A stretch of DNA of 27,052 nt. Source: JBBQER01 sp052148155. Lineage in GTDB: Bacteria > Actinomycetota > Acidimicrobiia > IMCC26256 > PALSA-610. Positions 8,011 through 14,459 of this stretch are shown one piece after another (positions within the stretch are counted from its first letter, which is position 1; each line of letters begins with the position of its first letter). The translations under genes were made by a program, and so were the position numbers. The stretch spans positions 1 to 27,052 of the forward strand of contig JBKQIY010000217.1 in the NCBI GenBank assembly GCA_052148155.1, given 5' to 3'. The notes beneath the pieces were generated by a model. The model saw only the letters and a list, made by a program, of their open reading frames with translations. It searched no databases and was not told where the DNA came from.

Positions 8011-8439
8011 GTGGGTGCCGCCTACCCCTCCGATACGGACCTGCGTCGCACGTTCACCATCTAGGACCGTGACGTGACGCCCAAGGAGTGGAGCGACCAG
8101 TTAGATCGCATCATCGACGATCCGTCGTTCCCGCCCGGACCGCTCGTCCTCGCCGATCCCAGCACCGCCGGCGGAGCGCCGAGGATCACGACCGACGCGA
8201 TCGATGAGATGGCACGCCGTCGGGTCACTTATACAGCCGACGTCAGGACGATGCAGTGGGCGATCATGCCGGACGGAGCGTCGGACAAAGCACGCCTATC
8301 GAATGCGATATCGAAGGATCGAACATCCACCCGATGGTGTTTCAACGAACTCTTGTCGGCGCGTGGCTTGCTCGGCGTCGATGCAGAGAGAGCGCGCACA
8401 CAGGTTCCTCAGGAACCTGCGATCGAAACTCCTCACTGA
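8011..8439 (+). pseudogene. STAS/SpoIIAA-like small protein with in-frame TAG; paralogue of 16992-17438
   Basis: Aligned with the intact protein at 16992-17438, this frame has the same elements in order: a strand (TFTI then stop), PSFPPGPLVLADPSTA against DWPPGPLHLLDTTSV, a helix, and CFNELLSARGLLGVDAERA against VFNELSTACAWLGVDVAAT. At 8062-8064 a TAG stands where the paralogue has Trp (TGG). A GTG at 8074 could still start a 121-residue product lacking the first strand. GTG 8011 is a plausible original start. Strand-helix alternation ending in ...LGVD suggests a STAS/SpoIIAA-like fold, an inference from pattern. It is divergent from the CNB gene. The middle (about 8225-8290) has drifted most. 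Confidence 0.55.
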
Positions 8440-8639
8440 GGGTACGGACCACTCTGTTGTGTCATTTACGCATATGCCCTGTGGACATCAGACTCCCGCA
8501 CCGCAAGAGATCCTCAGGCCTTCGCCGTTGCGAACCGCCACGTAGTTGCCACTCGTCGGCGGGTCGTGACACGTCCGGACCTCACTCAATCGCCTTGCAC
8601 TCCTCGCTCGCGAAGCGCAATCAGGATGACGAGCCACGG

Positions 8640-8910
8640 ACTCGTCAGAACACACGGCCCGTCACTCACACGGATGGGTGGCGGGCCGTGACGCGTGTAG
8701 CCCCTCGTTCGTGCCATTTACCAACATCCATCCGGGACACAACCCCCTGTTCCGCGGCGAGCGTTTCTGTCGCAGTTGCACCCCGCCGAATCTTCCCTGG
8801 CGGGTCGAAGCGCGTCTGGCGGCCATCGGCACGTCGTCGCATCTTGCCCGCTGGTCGACGATCACGCGAGGTTGCGTCGGCAGTTGAATGCGATTTCTTG
8901 GTTTCGTGGC
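8640..8910. repeat. Copy A of a diverged direct repeat of about 270 bp
   Basis: Aligning this stretch with 9655-9930 shows the same order of landmarks: a GACTCGTC-like start, a first hairpin ending GGCGGGCCGT, CCTCGTTCGTG, a second hairpin ending GGCGGGTCG followed by GCGCGTCTGGC, GCACGTCG, and GCGTCG..CAGT. The intervals are nearly equal. Identity is moderate and patchy. The two copies flank the secreted-protein gene 9026-9484. Neither copy shows a convincing reading frame, although the minus-strand frames of both give similar arginine-rich peptides. Confidence 0.55.
8654..8688. terminator. First hairpin of repeat copy A
   Basis: ACGGCCCGTCAC pairs with GTGGCGGGCCGT with one mismatch across a loop of about ten bases. 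It lies downstream of the STAS-like gene by about 215 bases, and the equivalent hairpin in copy B is weaker. It could act as a bidirectional terminator or as part of the repeat's own structure. Confidence 0.4.
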
Positions 8911-9025
8911 TGGGCCCATGGCCCTCGGCGACGCACCGAGCGTGCATGTCGGTCGCGTCGTAGGATCTAGTGGAGGGTCCGCGGACCGTACCGAGGGACG
9001 CGGTGTCGAAGAGGGGAAACGAGAC

Positions 9026-9484
9026 ATGCGTCATCTACGAGTGGTCCGTGTGCTCACGGTTCTGGCTTTGGTAGCACCTGCGTCCGCGACGGTGTGGACG
9101 ATGAGCGGACCGGCGTCGGCAACCGCCGTGATTAGCTGTTCGGTCGAGAAGGGCACTGGCTTGAACGCGGCGTTGTCGGGTTGCAATGACCCGGCCAACA
9201 CGGGCGGGAAGGGCAGCGCGGTCAGCAAGGTCATCAAGGGTACGAGCGGCAGTTCGACGATCAAGTGGAATAAGACCGGAACCACGACCGTGGCGTGGAA
9301 TTACACGATCGTGAAGCCCAACAAGTGTGCGGCTGGTTTCACTGAGATCAGGGAAACCGGCAAGGTGACCGGCGGCACTGGCGCGGCGGTCAAGTCGATC
9401 ACTAAAGGCCAGTCCTCAATCGGGACGGTATGCGAGAACGCGAAAGGCTCAAGCCTGCTGAAGGGTACGGTCTGGACTTTCTAG
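9026..9484 (+). CDS. Small secreted protein, member of a family seen three times here
   Basis: A 152-residue protein with a clear Sec signal: basic MRHLRVVRV, hydrophobic LTVLALVAPASATVW, and a probable cleavage after SATA near residue 35. The mature part is Lys/Thr/Ser/Gly-rich with four Cys. It contains the core STIKWNKTGTTTVAWNYTIV, then GKVTGGTGAAVKSITKG and a final Cys before the TVWTF end. The same core (S/T-x-I-x-W..., then TGKITxGxF or GGSVIGGSY) recurs in the products at 10476-11195 and 22457-23005. The longer members have an extra N-terminal half. GAGGGG lies nine bases before ATG 9026. The predicted beta-rich exported protein has no function I can name. A terminator hairpin follows. 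Confidence 0.8.
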   Translation: MRHLRVVRVLTVLALVAPASATVWTMSGPASATAVISCSVEKGTGLNAALSGCNDPANTGGKGSAVSKVIKGTSGSSTIKWNKTGTTTVAWNYTIVKPNKCAAGFTEIRETGKVTGGTGAAVKSITKGQSSIGTVCENAKGSSLLKGTVWTF

Positions 9485-9509
9485 CTTGACCACACGGTGT
9501 CGCTGAGTC

Positions 9510-9543
9510 GTGGTGGCCTCCAGTTTCGGCAGGAGGCCGCCAC
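9510..9543 (+). terminator. Terminator hairpin after the small secreted protein
   Basis: GTGGTGGCCTCC (9510-9521) pairs with GGAGGCCGCCAC (9532-9543) at 11 of 12 positions (the remaining T-G is a wobble pair in RNA) around a ten-base loop. It begins 26 bases after the stop codon and is followed by CTCTCAT. Spacing and strength fit an intrinsic terminator with a weak U tract. Confidence 0.7.
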
Positions 9544-9654
9544 CTCTCATCGTGTGCCGCGACGTGCTCTCGCGAGGTTGTCGGTGCATTGGGAACGCGA
9601 CGTCTTGTCGTCAGTAGGAAAGTTGACGACGGGGACTGCCGACGTGCTTCCGAT

Positions 9655-9930
9655 GGGTCGTCACCAGTCACGACCCGCTACGCGCTGATCTTGCGGCGGG
9701 CCGTAACGGGTTCCGACCACCTCGTTCGTGGCGGTTCGCCAATCTCGGTTCCGGAGCGACACTGCGCTCCGCAGCGGGTGCCCTTTGTCGCTGGTACGAC
9801 CCGCCAACTCTTCTGGCGGGTCGCGACGCGTCTGGCCTCGATGAGCACGTCGCGGCTTGTCGCCCGCCCGGAGACCTGTCGCCGCGTTTGTGGGCGTCGC
9901 AGTGCGGTGTTCGGGTTTGGCGAATGTTCT
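9655..9930. repeat. Copy B of the diverged direct repeat
   Basis: It matches 8640-8910 in landmark order and spacing about 1015 bases downstream (see copy A). Its second hairpin is better preserved than in copy A. The right end runs into the start of the microprotein frame at 9902, which copy A does not share. Confidence 0.55.
9797..9823. terminator. Second hairpin of repeat copy B, downstream of the WDEA-repeat gene
   Basis: CGACCCGCCA (9797-9806) pairs perfectly with TGGCGGGTCG (9814-9823) around a seven-base loop. Copy A has a weaker equivalent at about 8797-8822. On the minus strand it lies about 190 bases past the stop of the repeat-protein gene at 10014, so it may end that transcript. 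Confidence 0.5.
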
Positions 9931-10003
9931 GATGATTGTGCTCGCGCTATTCGTGGTGTTAATGGTTTCGGTCGCGGTTGTGACCAGCCGATCGAAGTCC
10001 TGA
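9902..10003 (+). CDS. Single-span membrane microprotein, 23-33 residues
   Basis: The frame from GTG 9902 (or ATG 9932) to TGA 10001-10003 reads LANVLMIVLALFVVLMVSVA, then VVTSRSKS. One long hydrophobic helix is followed by a short basic tail. The ending resembles the microprotein at 4479-4556 (hydrophobic run, V-T-S, then polar residues). No strong ribosome binding site precedes either start. The minus strand across it is Asn/Thr-rich and has no support. The stop is 11 bases from the convergent gene end at 10014. I do not recognise a family. Confidence 0.35.
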   Translation: MRCSGLANVLMIVLALFVVLMVSVAVVTSRSKS

Positions 10004-10013
10004 CAGCATCGGT

Positions 10014-10355
10014 TCACCTAGCTTTGCTGCGTCGTCTGGTTTTCTCGGCACGTCGGAGCGCTTCGTCCCATACGGCACTCGGCGGTTGCGACGGAACCGT
10101 GGCTTGGGTCGGCTCGCTCTGGCTCGTTCCCTTGATACGCCGCGTGGCTTTCTCAGCACGCCGTACCGCCTCGTCCCACACCGAACTCGGCGCTTTCGAC
10201 CGAACCGCGCCTCGCGTCACAGCGCTCCTGCCCGCTCCGTTGCTACGTCGTCTGGTTTTCTCCGCACGTCGTAACGCTTCGTCCCACAACAAACTCGTCG
10301 GTTCCGACCGGTCGTGACTCTGTCGCGTCTCGACGTCGGCGTTCATCCCAGCCAT
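10014..10355 (-). CDS. Small basic protein with three WDEA-(L/V)-RRAEK repeats
   Basis: A 113-residue hydrophilic protein. The motif S-x-x-WDEALRRAEKTRRR occurs three times (about residues 22-37, 59-74 and 95-110), joined by Ser/Thr/Pro/Gln linkers, giving a unit of 36-37 residues (108-111 bp in the DNA). Each motif would form a short amphipathic helix with one Trp and a very basic end, which could bind nucleic acid, an acidic partner or the membrane face; this is inference. The protein ends directly after repeat three (SKAR). GGAGG at 10360-10364 is four bases before ATG 10355, which fixes the start against the longer upstream frame. There is no signal peptide. I know no named family. Confidence 0.7.
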   Translation of the reverse strand: MAGMNADVETRQSHDRSEPTSLLWDEALRRAEKTRRRSNGAGRSAVTRGAVRSKAPSSVWDEAVRRAEKATRRIKGTSQSEPTQATVPSQPPSAVWDEALRRAEKTRRRSKAR

Positions 10356-10475
10356 GAGACCTCCGCCCCGGGGTAAGAAACAACATCGGAGAAGACACAC
10401 ACAAGTTCTGGACGTCAGTCCCCGCTGTCTTGGCACAACGGACAGCAGGACCACATCCCTGCTCGACTTCGGGAC

Positions 10476-11195
10476 CTACAGGGTCAGGCTCCCGTCGATC
10501 TCGATTTCGTGCAGGTGACCGTTTGCGCACTCGTCGGCGAGTTGAGTTGTCCTCTTACGGCTGGTAGCGGTGAGTGAAGCACCGCTGGCGTTGGTGTATG
10601 ACCCGCCGATGACGCTGCCGCCCGTGTACACGATCTGCAAGACGCTGTGCTTGCCGTTCGCAACCACCGACACCGAACCTCCGGTCAGAGCAACACCCGT
10701 CGAAGTCGCGTTACGACCCTCCGACCATCTGATCGAGCCGCCCGACAGGTCAGGCAATGACCCGCCCGAAAGCAAACTGCAAAGGCCGCCGCTCGGAGCA
10801 GTGCCGGTCAAACCCGACAAGTGACCAGTCCCCAGCCGTTCCCTCCCCCGACTGGAACACGCCGACCGATGATTGCCAATCAGGGCGCCGGCCATCGTCA
10901 GACTCATGGTTGCCGGGTCGGCGGTCGTCGCGGTTGTCGGTGCAACCGTTGTCGTCGTCGCGGCAGCCGTAGTCGTCGGTGCAACCGTTGTCGTCGTCGC
11001 GGCAGCCGTAGTCGTCGGCGAAACGGGCGTGCGCGTTGCCAAGGTGCCTTGGAACTCGCAGGTTGTGCTACCAGTCGCAGCTGGCGGAGGTGACGGACGT
11101 TTCCCGCGTGCTGCTGCGACACCACTGCCGACGACGGCGACCAGACCGATCGGGAGTACTACCGCCATTGCCGTCCTGATCAGTTTCGGAGACAT
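10476..11195 (-). CDS. Secreted protein with Thr/Ala-rich linker, same family as 9026 and 22457
   Basis: A 239-residue exported protein. Its signal peptide is MSPKLIRTAMAVVLPIGLVAVVGSGVAA with an AAA-type cleavage site. A first Cys segment (TTCEFQGTLATRTPV) is followed by a 35-residue Thr/Ala/Pro linker made of two perfect 13-residue repeats. Next comes a second domain with GGSIRWSEGRNATSTG, a Gly/Ser-rich beta region (VYTGGSVIGGSYTNASGASL) and a last Cys before the terminal HLHEIEIDGSLTL. Domain order parallels 22457-23005, except that the Thr-rich linker is inserted in the first half. A GGGGGG run lies five bases from the ATG. Such linkers in actinobacterial exported proteins usually span the wall and are often glycosylated. 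Function unknown. Confidence 0.75.
   Translation of the reverse strand: MSPKLIRTAMAVVLPIGLVAVVGSGVAAARGKRPSPPPAATGSTTCEFQGTLATRTPVSPTTTAAATTTTVAPTTTAAATTTTVAPTTATTADPATMSLTMAGALIGNHRSACSSRGRERLGTGHLSGLTGTAPSGGLCSLLSGGSLPDLSGGSIRWSEGRNATSTGVALTGGSVSVVANGKHSVLQIVYTGGSVIGGSYTNASGASLTATSRKRTTQLADECANGHLHEIEIDGSLTL
10936..11013. repeat. Two perfect 39-bp tandem repeats encoding a Thr/Ala/Pro linker
   Basis: The unit starts GTCGGTGCAACCGTTGTCGT and recurs 39 bases later without change, followed by a partial third unit. It encodes a 13-residue T-rich block on the minus strand. Perfect identity in otherwise diverged DNA suggests recent slippage, so copy number may vary between strains. Confidence 0.85.
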
Positions 11196-11619
11196 GCAGG
11201 CCCCCCAATATTGCCGGTCGCGACGATTGCTTCACGGAAAGACGCGTGATGCACGGACCGTCGCACAGCACCCAAACAACGCACAAGGGCCGACACGAAC
11301 ACTTTGTCGTGATCTGACCGTACCGTTACATGACAGAACCAGACTTTCGCCACAGGCACCACACAAGACCCGCCCACGCACGCCGAGGACGTGAACGCAT
11401 CCGTTCGCGGCTACGACGAGGAGAATGCGCGACCAGCGTTTCTCGGGGCCTAAATGGTACGACGATGAGTGGACGAAGCCGCCGACCGCCATGCATGCCG
11501 TCCTTGTCGCGCGCCAATCCAATACTCAATCAGCTCCGTCGGAGTTCAATCACGAACGCAGGCTCTGGCGGCGCGCGTCCTCCAGAACACCATTCGGAGC
11601 GACGTTGTACCGTGGGTGG

Positions 11620-11784
11620 ATGTACACGCTCACCTGCCCGAACTGCGGCGACAAGATCGAGATCCCTTCCGGATCCCACACGATCGTGCCAACCGCACCT
11701 TGGCGGAACACGCCCGCAGGGATCAGTATCGATGGGAAGTCCGCGCATCGATGCAAGTCTGTCGTGACGGCATCGACGCCGTAA
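11620..11784 (+). CDS. 54-residue protein with a CxxC zinc-ribbon knuckle
   Basis: The frame starts at ATG 11620 with MYTLTCPNCGDKIEIPSG, a typical zinc knuckle. After about 25 residues (IVPTAPWRNTPAGISIDGK) a single further Cys follows in AHRCKS, so a three-Cys plus His site is possible. GGGTGG abuts the start. The frame extends upstream to 11425, but that part is low in protein character. Small proteins of this layout are common unnamed genes in actinobacteria. There is no neighbour within 400 bases on the left, and the downstream frame stays open with a protein-like reading (11785-11991) but no start codon. Confidence 0.5.
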   Translation: MYTLTCPNCGDKIEIPSGSHTIVPTAPWRNTPAGISIDGKSAHRCKSVVTASTP

Positions 11785-11899
11785 CTCGACGCCGTCGATC
11801 GCGACGGGCTATTGGACGCGAGACTGGCGGCAGCTCGGGATCAGTTCGTAGCGGACTCGGGAACGAACCTCGTCGTGCTAAGACGCGGTTTTACCAAAG

Positions 11900-12106
11900 T
11901 CAATTCGACCACTCCAGCGGTGCCTCTGATGAAGAACGCGAGTGCGGCTGGAGCGCGTTCGTCCTCGACCGGGTAGCGACAATCTCGTACCCGATGATCG
12001 GGCCCGGCGGAGGTGACAGGAAGCAGCGCCTCATCGACCGAACATCGGCCCGGACTGCGACGGCCGCGGCCGCGACCGTTCGGTTAAGGGCTTCACAGTC
12101 AGGCAT
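11900..12106 (-). CDS. Possible 68-residue hypothetical protein
   Basis: ATG 12106 has GAGGG eight bases upstream. The product begins MPDCEALNRTVAAAAVAVRA and includes SPPPGPIIGYEIVATRSR, with an Ala-rich helix first and a polar Ser-rich end. It has no recognisable domain. It overlaps an equally plausible plus-strand reading at 11785-11991, and only one can be real. Confidence 0.25.
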   Translation of the reverse strand: MPDCEALNRTVAAAAVAVRADVRSMRRCFLSPPPGPIIGYEIVATRSRTNALQPHSRSSSEAPLEWSN

Positions 12107-12150
12107 GGTGCGACCCTCTTGGTACCAGCTATCACATCGGAGGCCGGCAC

Positions 12151-12309
12151 GTGAGCGTCGAAGGCAACGCTCTAAATCGGTCGAAAGGCCTGGCGGGCAG
12201 CGTCGTTGTCCCACGACGCATTCGTCAAGCAGCAGGCCCGACACGCGTGCGACCCAAACCACCTGCCCGTCTGCGCCGCGGTTGGATCAGACATCGAGTC
12301 CTGCTCTGA
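12151..12309 (+). CDS. Possible 52-residue basic Pro/Arg-rich protein
   Basis: GTG 12151 has a GGAGG seven bases upstream, a better ribosome binding site than most genes here. The product (MSVEGNALNRSKGLAGSVVV... by GTG start) becomes strongly Arg/Pro-rich toward the end and stops at TGA 12307-12309, 57 bases before the next gene. Arg/Pro richness is also typical of false frames in GC-rich DNA, so support rests mainly on the RBS and position. Confidence 0.25.
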   Translation: MSVEGNALNRSKGLAGSVVVPRRIRQAAGPTRVRPKPPARLRRGWIRHRVLL

Positions 12310-12366
12310 CCTGGTGCAACCAACCTCAGCTACAGAGCGACAGGCGCTCGCCGATATCTCCTGGGC

Positions 12367-12600
12367 ATGAAGAACAGCGTTGCCTTGTTGATCGCGGCCC
12401 GAGCCGAACTCGCAGTACGCGACAATCGCGACGTGATCGTCTCGAATCTGTGTCGAACTTTCGATGTTGGACCGGACGACGCGCTCGCTGTAATCGCTGC
12501 CGCGCAACTGCTCGCCGATCAACCCGGCCGGGACAGTCCCTTCGACGATATTGACGGAACAGCAATCCCGGCCCGATTCGTCGCCGATCAGCCAACATGA
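12367..12600 (+). CDS. 77-residue helical protein, first of an overlapping paralogous pair (ANTAR-like)
   Basis: The product starts MKNSVALLIAARAELAVRDN and continues with LCRTFDVGPDDALAVIAAAQ LLAD. The spacing of Ala, Leu and the D-A-x-x-V-I-x-A-A block resembles the three-helix ANTAR RNA-binding domain (A-x-x-x-L...A...L-x-x-x-F/W...A...V-x-x-A). It also aligns with the next protein. The C-terminal 20 residues are acidic/polar. Its stop overlaps the next ATG in the arrangement ATGA, so the two are translationally coupled. No partner sensor domain is attached. The ANTAR assignment is by eye only. Confidence 0.5.
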   Translation: MKNSVALLIAARAELAVRDNRDVIVSNLCRTFDVGPDDALAVIAAAQLLADQPGRDSPFDDIDGTAIPARFVADQPT

Positions 12601-12833
12601 ATCGCGACGCCGCTCCCGTAGTCGCAGCCCAGGCGCTCCTCGCCCACGGGATGAACGACGGCGCGGCGATCGCGTACGTTCAACGCGCTTGGCGACTCGA
12701 CCCTGTTGATGCCCGCGCCGCGGTCGCCGCAGCACACACCCTGGCCGGACAACATCACGGCATTGGCGTCGCCGCCCGCCCCGACGAGCACCGCGCGGCT
12801 CGCCAGCCGACTAGCGGTCGATCGCACGGCTAG
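12597..12833 (+). CDS. 78-residue helical protein, second of the overlapping pair (ANTAR-like)
   Basis: It starts inside the previous stop (ATGA, 12597-12600). The region VAAQALLAHGMNDGAAIAYVQ, then RAWRLDPVDARAAVAAAHTL, aligns with the upstream protein (AARAELAVRDN..., FDVGPDDALAVIAAAQLL), indicating a tandem duplication. The pattern is that of an ANTAR domain: a helix, a short turn, a helix with a conserved aromatic (Trp), then an Ala/Val helix. The last 25 residues are Arg/Pro/His-rich and probably disordered. ANTAR proteins usually bind paired RNA hairpins to prevent termination. If so here, the many hairpins nearby are worth testing as targets (inference). Confidence 0.5.
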   Translation: MNRDAAPVVAAQALLAHGMNDGAAIAYVQRAWRLDPVDARAAVAAAHTLAGQHHGIGVAARPDEHRAARQPTSGRSHG

Positions 12834-12841
12834 ACGCTGAA

Positions 12842-13047
12842 TCACCTCCGCCGTTCGACGATACCGTCAGCGATCTCCTTAGGCCCTGACCTCGGAGCCG
12901 AGCACGTTCCTTCATCAGATCAAGTGCCCGCTCTACCGTGCTGTCGCCCGCCAGCTGGCGGGCGACACCGTATTGATATGGGTGGTGCCGATACGCCGGC
13001 CGTTCGCCCACTCCAGCGAGGAGAGCCCTCGTTCGCTCTTCGACCAA
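12842..13047 (-). pseudogene. ANTAR-domain relic with one frameshift
   Basis: From 13047 downward one frame reads VARQLAGDSTVERALDLMKE, then RARLRGQG, matching ANTAR helix 2. At about 12884-12892 the homology moves to another frame reading KEIADGIVERRR and stopping at 12842-12844, the usual ANTAR ending. One missing base explains the shift: 206 bases plus one is 69 codons. The N-terminal part (LVEERTRALLAG...) shows no sensor domain. A 26-bp palindrome lies inside the coding stretch. It is convergent with the ANTAR-like pair. Confidence 0.5.
12942..12967. other. Perfect 26-bp palindrome
   Basis: The half site TGTCGCCCGCCAG is followed immediately by its exact reverse complement. In RNA it would fold to a GC-rich hairpin with a minimal loop, placed 109 bases past the stop of 12597-12833, so it may be that operon's terminator. 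It also falls inside the ANTAR relic on the other strand. A dyad this long with no central gap could also be a protein-binding site. Confidence 0.6.
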
Positions 13048-13078
13048 ATGCGCGCGGCCGCGGCAGTAGCGTCATTCG

Positions 13079-13381
13079 GTGTTCGATGACGTGAAGCGGA
13101 ATCATCTGGCCCGGCGGCTACAGCGGACCATTGGACTGCCCGACAATCCGCTCGTTCGCCTCCTTGTTGCCCAGATCGCCAAAGCGAACTATCCGACCGG
13201 TTCTGAAGAGCCGAAGATCCTCGCTCCCGTCATCGATCAGCCTGAGATCTCGCGTCTCACGACGGCTTTTGTTGACCGCGGTGTCGGCACCCTCGGCACT
13301 CTCTACAGGTCGATATGGGGTATGAGTCCACGTGCCTACGTCGCACAACAAGACCAGCATCTCGACGACGAATCACATTGA
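13079..13381 (+). CDS. 100-residue hypothetical protein
   Basis: GTG 13079 (alternatively GTG 13091) opens a frame reading RNHLARRLQRTIGLPDNPLV, RLLVAQIAKANYPTG and, near the end, TLYRSIWGMSPRAYVAQQDQ. Residue composition is balanced, unlike shadow frames, and the C-terminus is acidic. I do not recognise a domain; it looks mainly helical and soluble. No clear ribosome binding site. The ATPase gene lies about 180 bases downstream in the same direction. Confidence 0.45.
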   Translation: MFDDVKRNHLARRLQRTIGLPDNPLVRLLVAQIAKANYPTGSEEPKILAPVIDQPEISRLTTAFVDRGVGTLGTLYRSIWGMSPRAYVAQQDQHLDDESH

Positions 13382-13563
13382 AAGATATTGTCCTTACGAA
13401 GCCCCGTCCCCTACCGACGCGACAGTCCTCCCCAAGGGCAAGAGACCTTCGCAACGACCGAGCTGCCCACGACGACCCTGGGGCAGGCGGCCGACGACAC
13501 GGTAGGTCCCACGGCCGTACGCCGTTCGGCGTCATTCCCGCAGCACCCGTAGGATCCGTTGAC

Positions 13564-14280
13564 GTGCTGGTCCAACGCGTTGGGATTGATCCGGCGGATC
13601 TTGCCGACGAATGGCCGTTCACGGTTCCCGCGATCAAGGCACTCACTTCCGGTCTTACCTTCATGTCAAATCTCGCTGTCGTTGTGGGCGAGAACGGCTC
13701 GGGAAAGTCAACGCTGATCGAAGCGATCGCCGAAGGGTACGGGCTGGACGTACGCGGTGGACACGGGGCACGCCGATACGCCAGCGCCGCTTCGGCCGGG
13801 CCGCTCGGCTCCGTCATTCAGCTCACACGCACACCGACCGGTCTTGGCTTTCGCGGAAAACAGGCCAAGGGGTTCTTCCTACGGGCAGAGACCGCCCACA
13901 ACATGCTCGCATTCATGAGCGACTTCAAGGTTCCCGGCTACGGAGACGAGCACAGCAACGAGATCAGCCACGGCGAGAGCTACCTCCAAGTGCTGGACGG
14001 CAGGTTCTCCGGACCCGGCCTGTATCTATTAGACGAAGCAGAAGGTCCCCTGTCGTTCTTCTCGACTCTCGTACTCATCGACCGCCTGGTCGAACACGCC
14101 AAACGGCCAGACACACAAGTGATCTACGCGACCCATTCTCCGCTCGTCGCTGCCGCACCCGGCGCACAATTGATCGAACTCTCAGACCAAGGCATCACGG
14201 AACGGTCCTGGGATGAACTCGAACTTGTGCAGCATTGGCGCAGGTTCCTCCAAAAGCCAGACTTCTATCTCGGCGGCTGA
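13564..14280 (+). CDS. AAA/ABC-type ATPase, COG3910-like
   Basis: About 238 residues from GTG 13564. The start VLVQRVGIDPADLADEWPFT, then VPAIKALTSGLTF, is the usual N-terminus of this family of small predicted ATPases. Walker A is GENGSGKST (about residues 42-50). An ABC-like signature region is ISHGESYLQVLDGRF, Walker B is GLYLLDEAEGPLS, and the switch His follows in YATHSPLVAAAPGAQLIEL. It lacks membrane spans and a coiled-coil insert, so it is neither a transporter subunit nor a full SMC. Members are often stand-alone or partnered with nucleases in defence loci, but no partner is visible here. The frame stays open upstream to before 13315 with Arg-rich, non-homologous residues; an AGGA lies about ten bases before the chosen GTG. 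Confidence 0.85.
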   Translation: MLVQRVGIDPADLADEWPFTVPAIKALTSGLTFMSNLAVVVGENGSGKSTLIEAIAEGYGLDVRGGHGARRYASAASAGPLGSVIQLTRTPTGLGFRGKQAKGFFLRAETAHNMLAFMSDFKVPGYGDEHSNEISHGESYLQVLDGRFSGPGLYLLDEAEGPLSFFSTLVLIDRLVEHAKRPDTQVIYATHSPLVAAAPGAQLIELSDQGITERSWDELELVQHWRRFLQKPDFYLGG

Positions 14281-14459
14281 ACGACGTCGAAGACGTCTGA
14301 TCGAACAGTCCGAAACGCCACACCGCAGGATCCGAATCCGACCTGCCAGGGCCGGTTCACGCACCGGCACTGCGACCGGTAGCCACGGTCTCCAGTCTTG
14401 CTTGTGGTCAACGGTTCTGGTCCACTTGCGAACGAGGCACGCTGATCAGCGGAGCAACG

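Noticed and set aside
8684..9930. Integron attC sites
   Set aside because: Repeated hairpins between small genes suggested cassettes, but no RYYYAAC/GTTRRRY core pairs were found, genes alternate in direction and there is no integrase.
11469..12554. 361-residue plus-strand open frame
   Set aside because: Extremely Arg/Ser/Thr-rich and overlaps better-supported small genes in other frames; a long frame is expected by chance in DNA this GC-rich.
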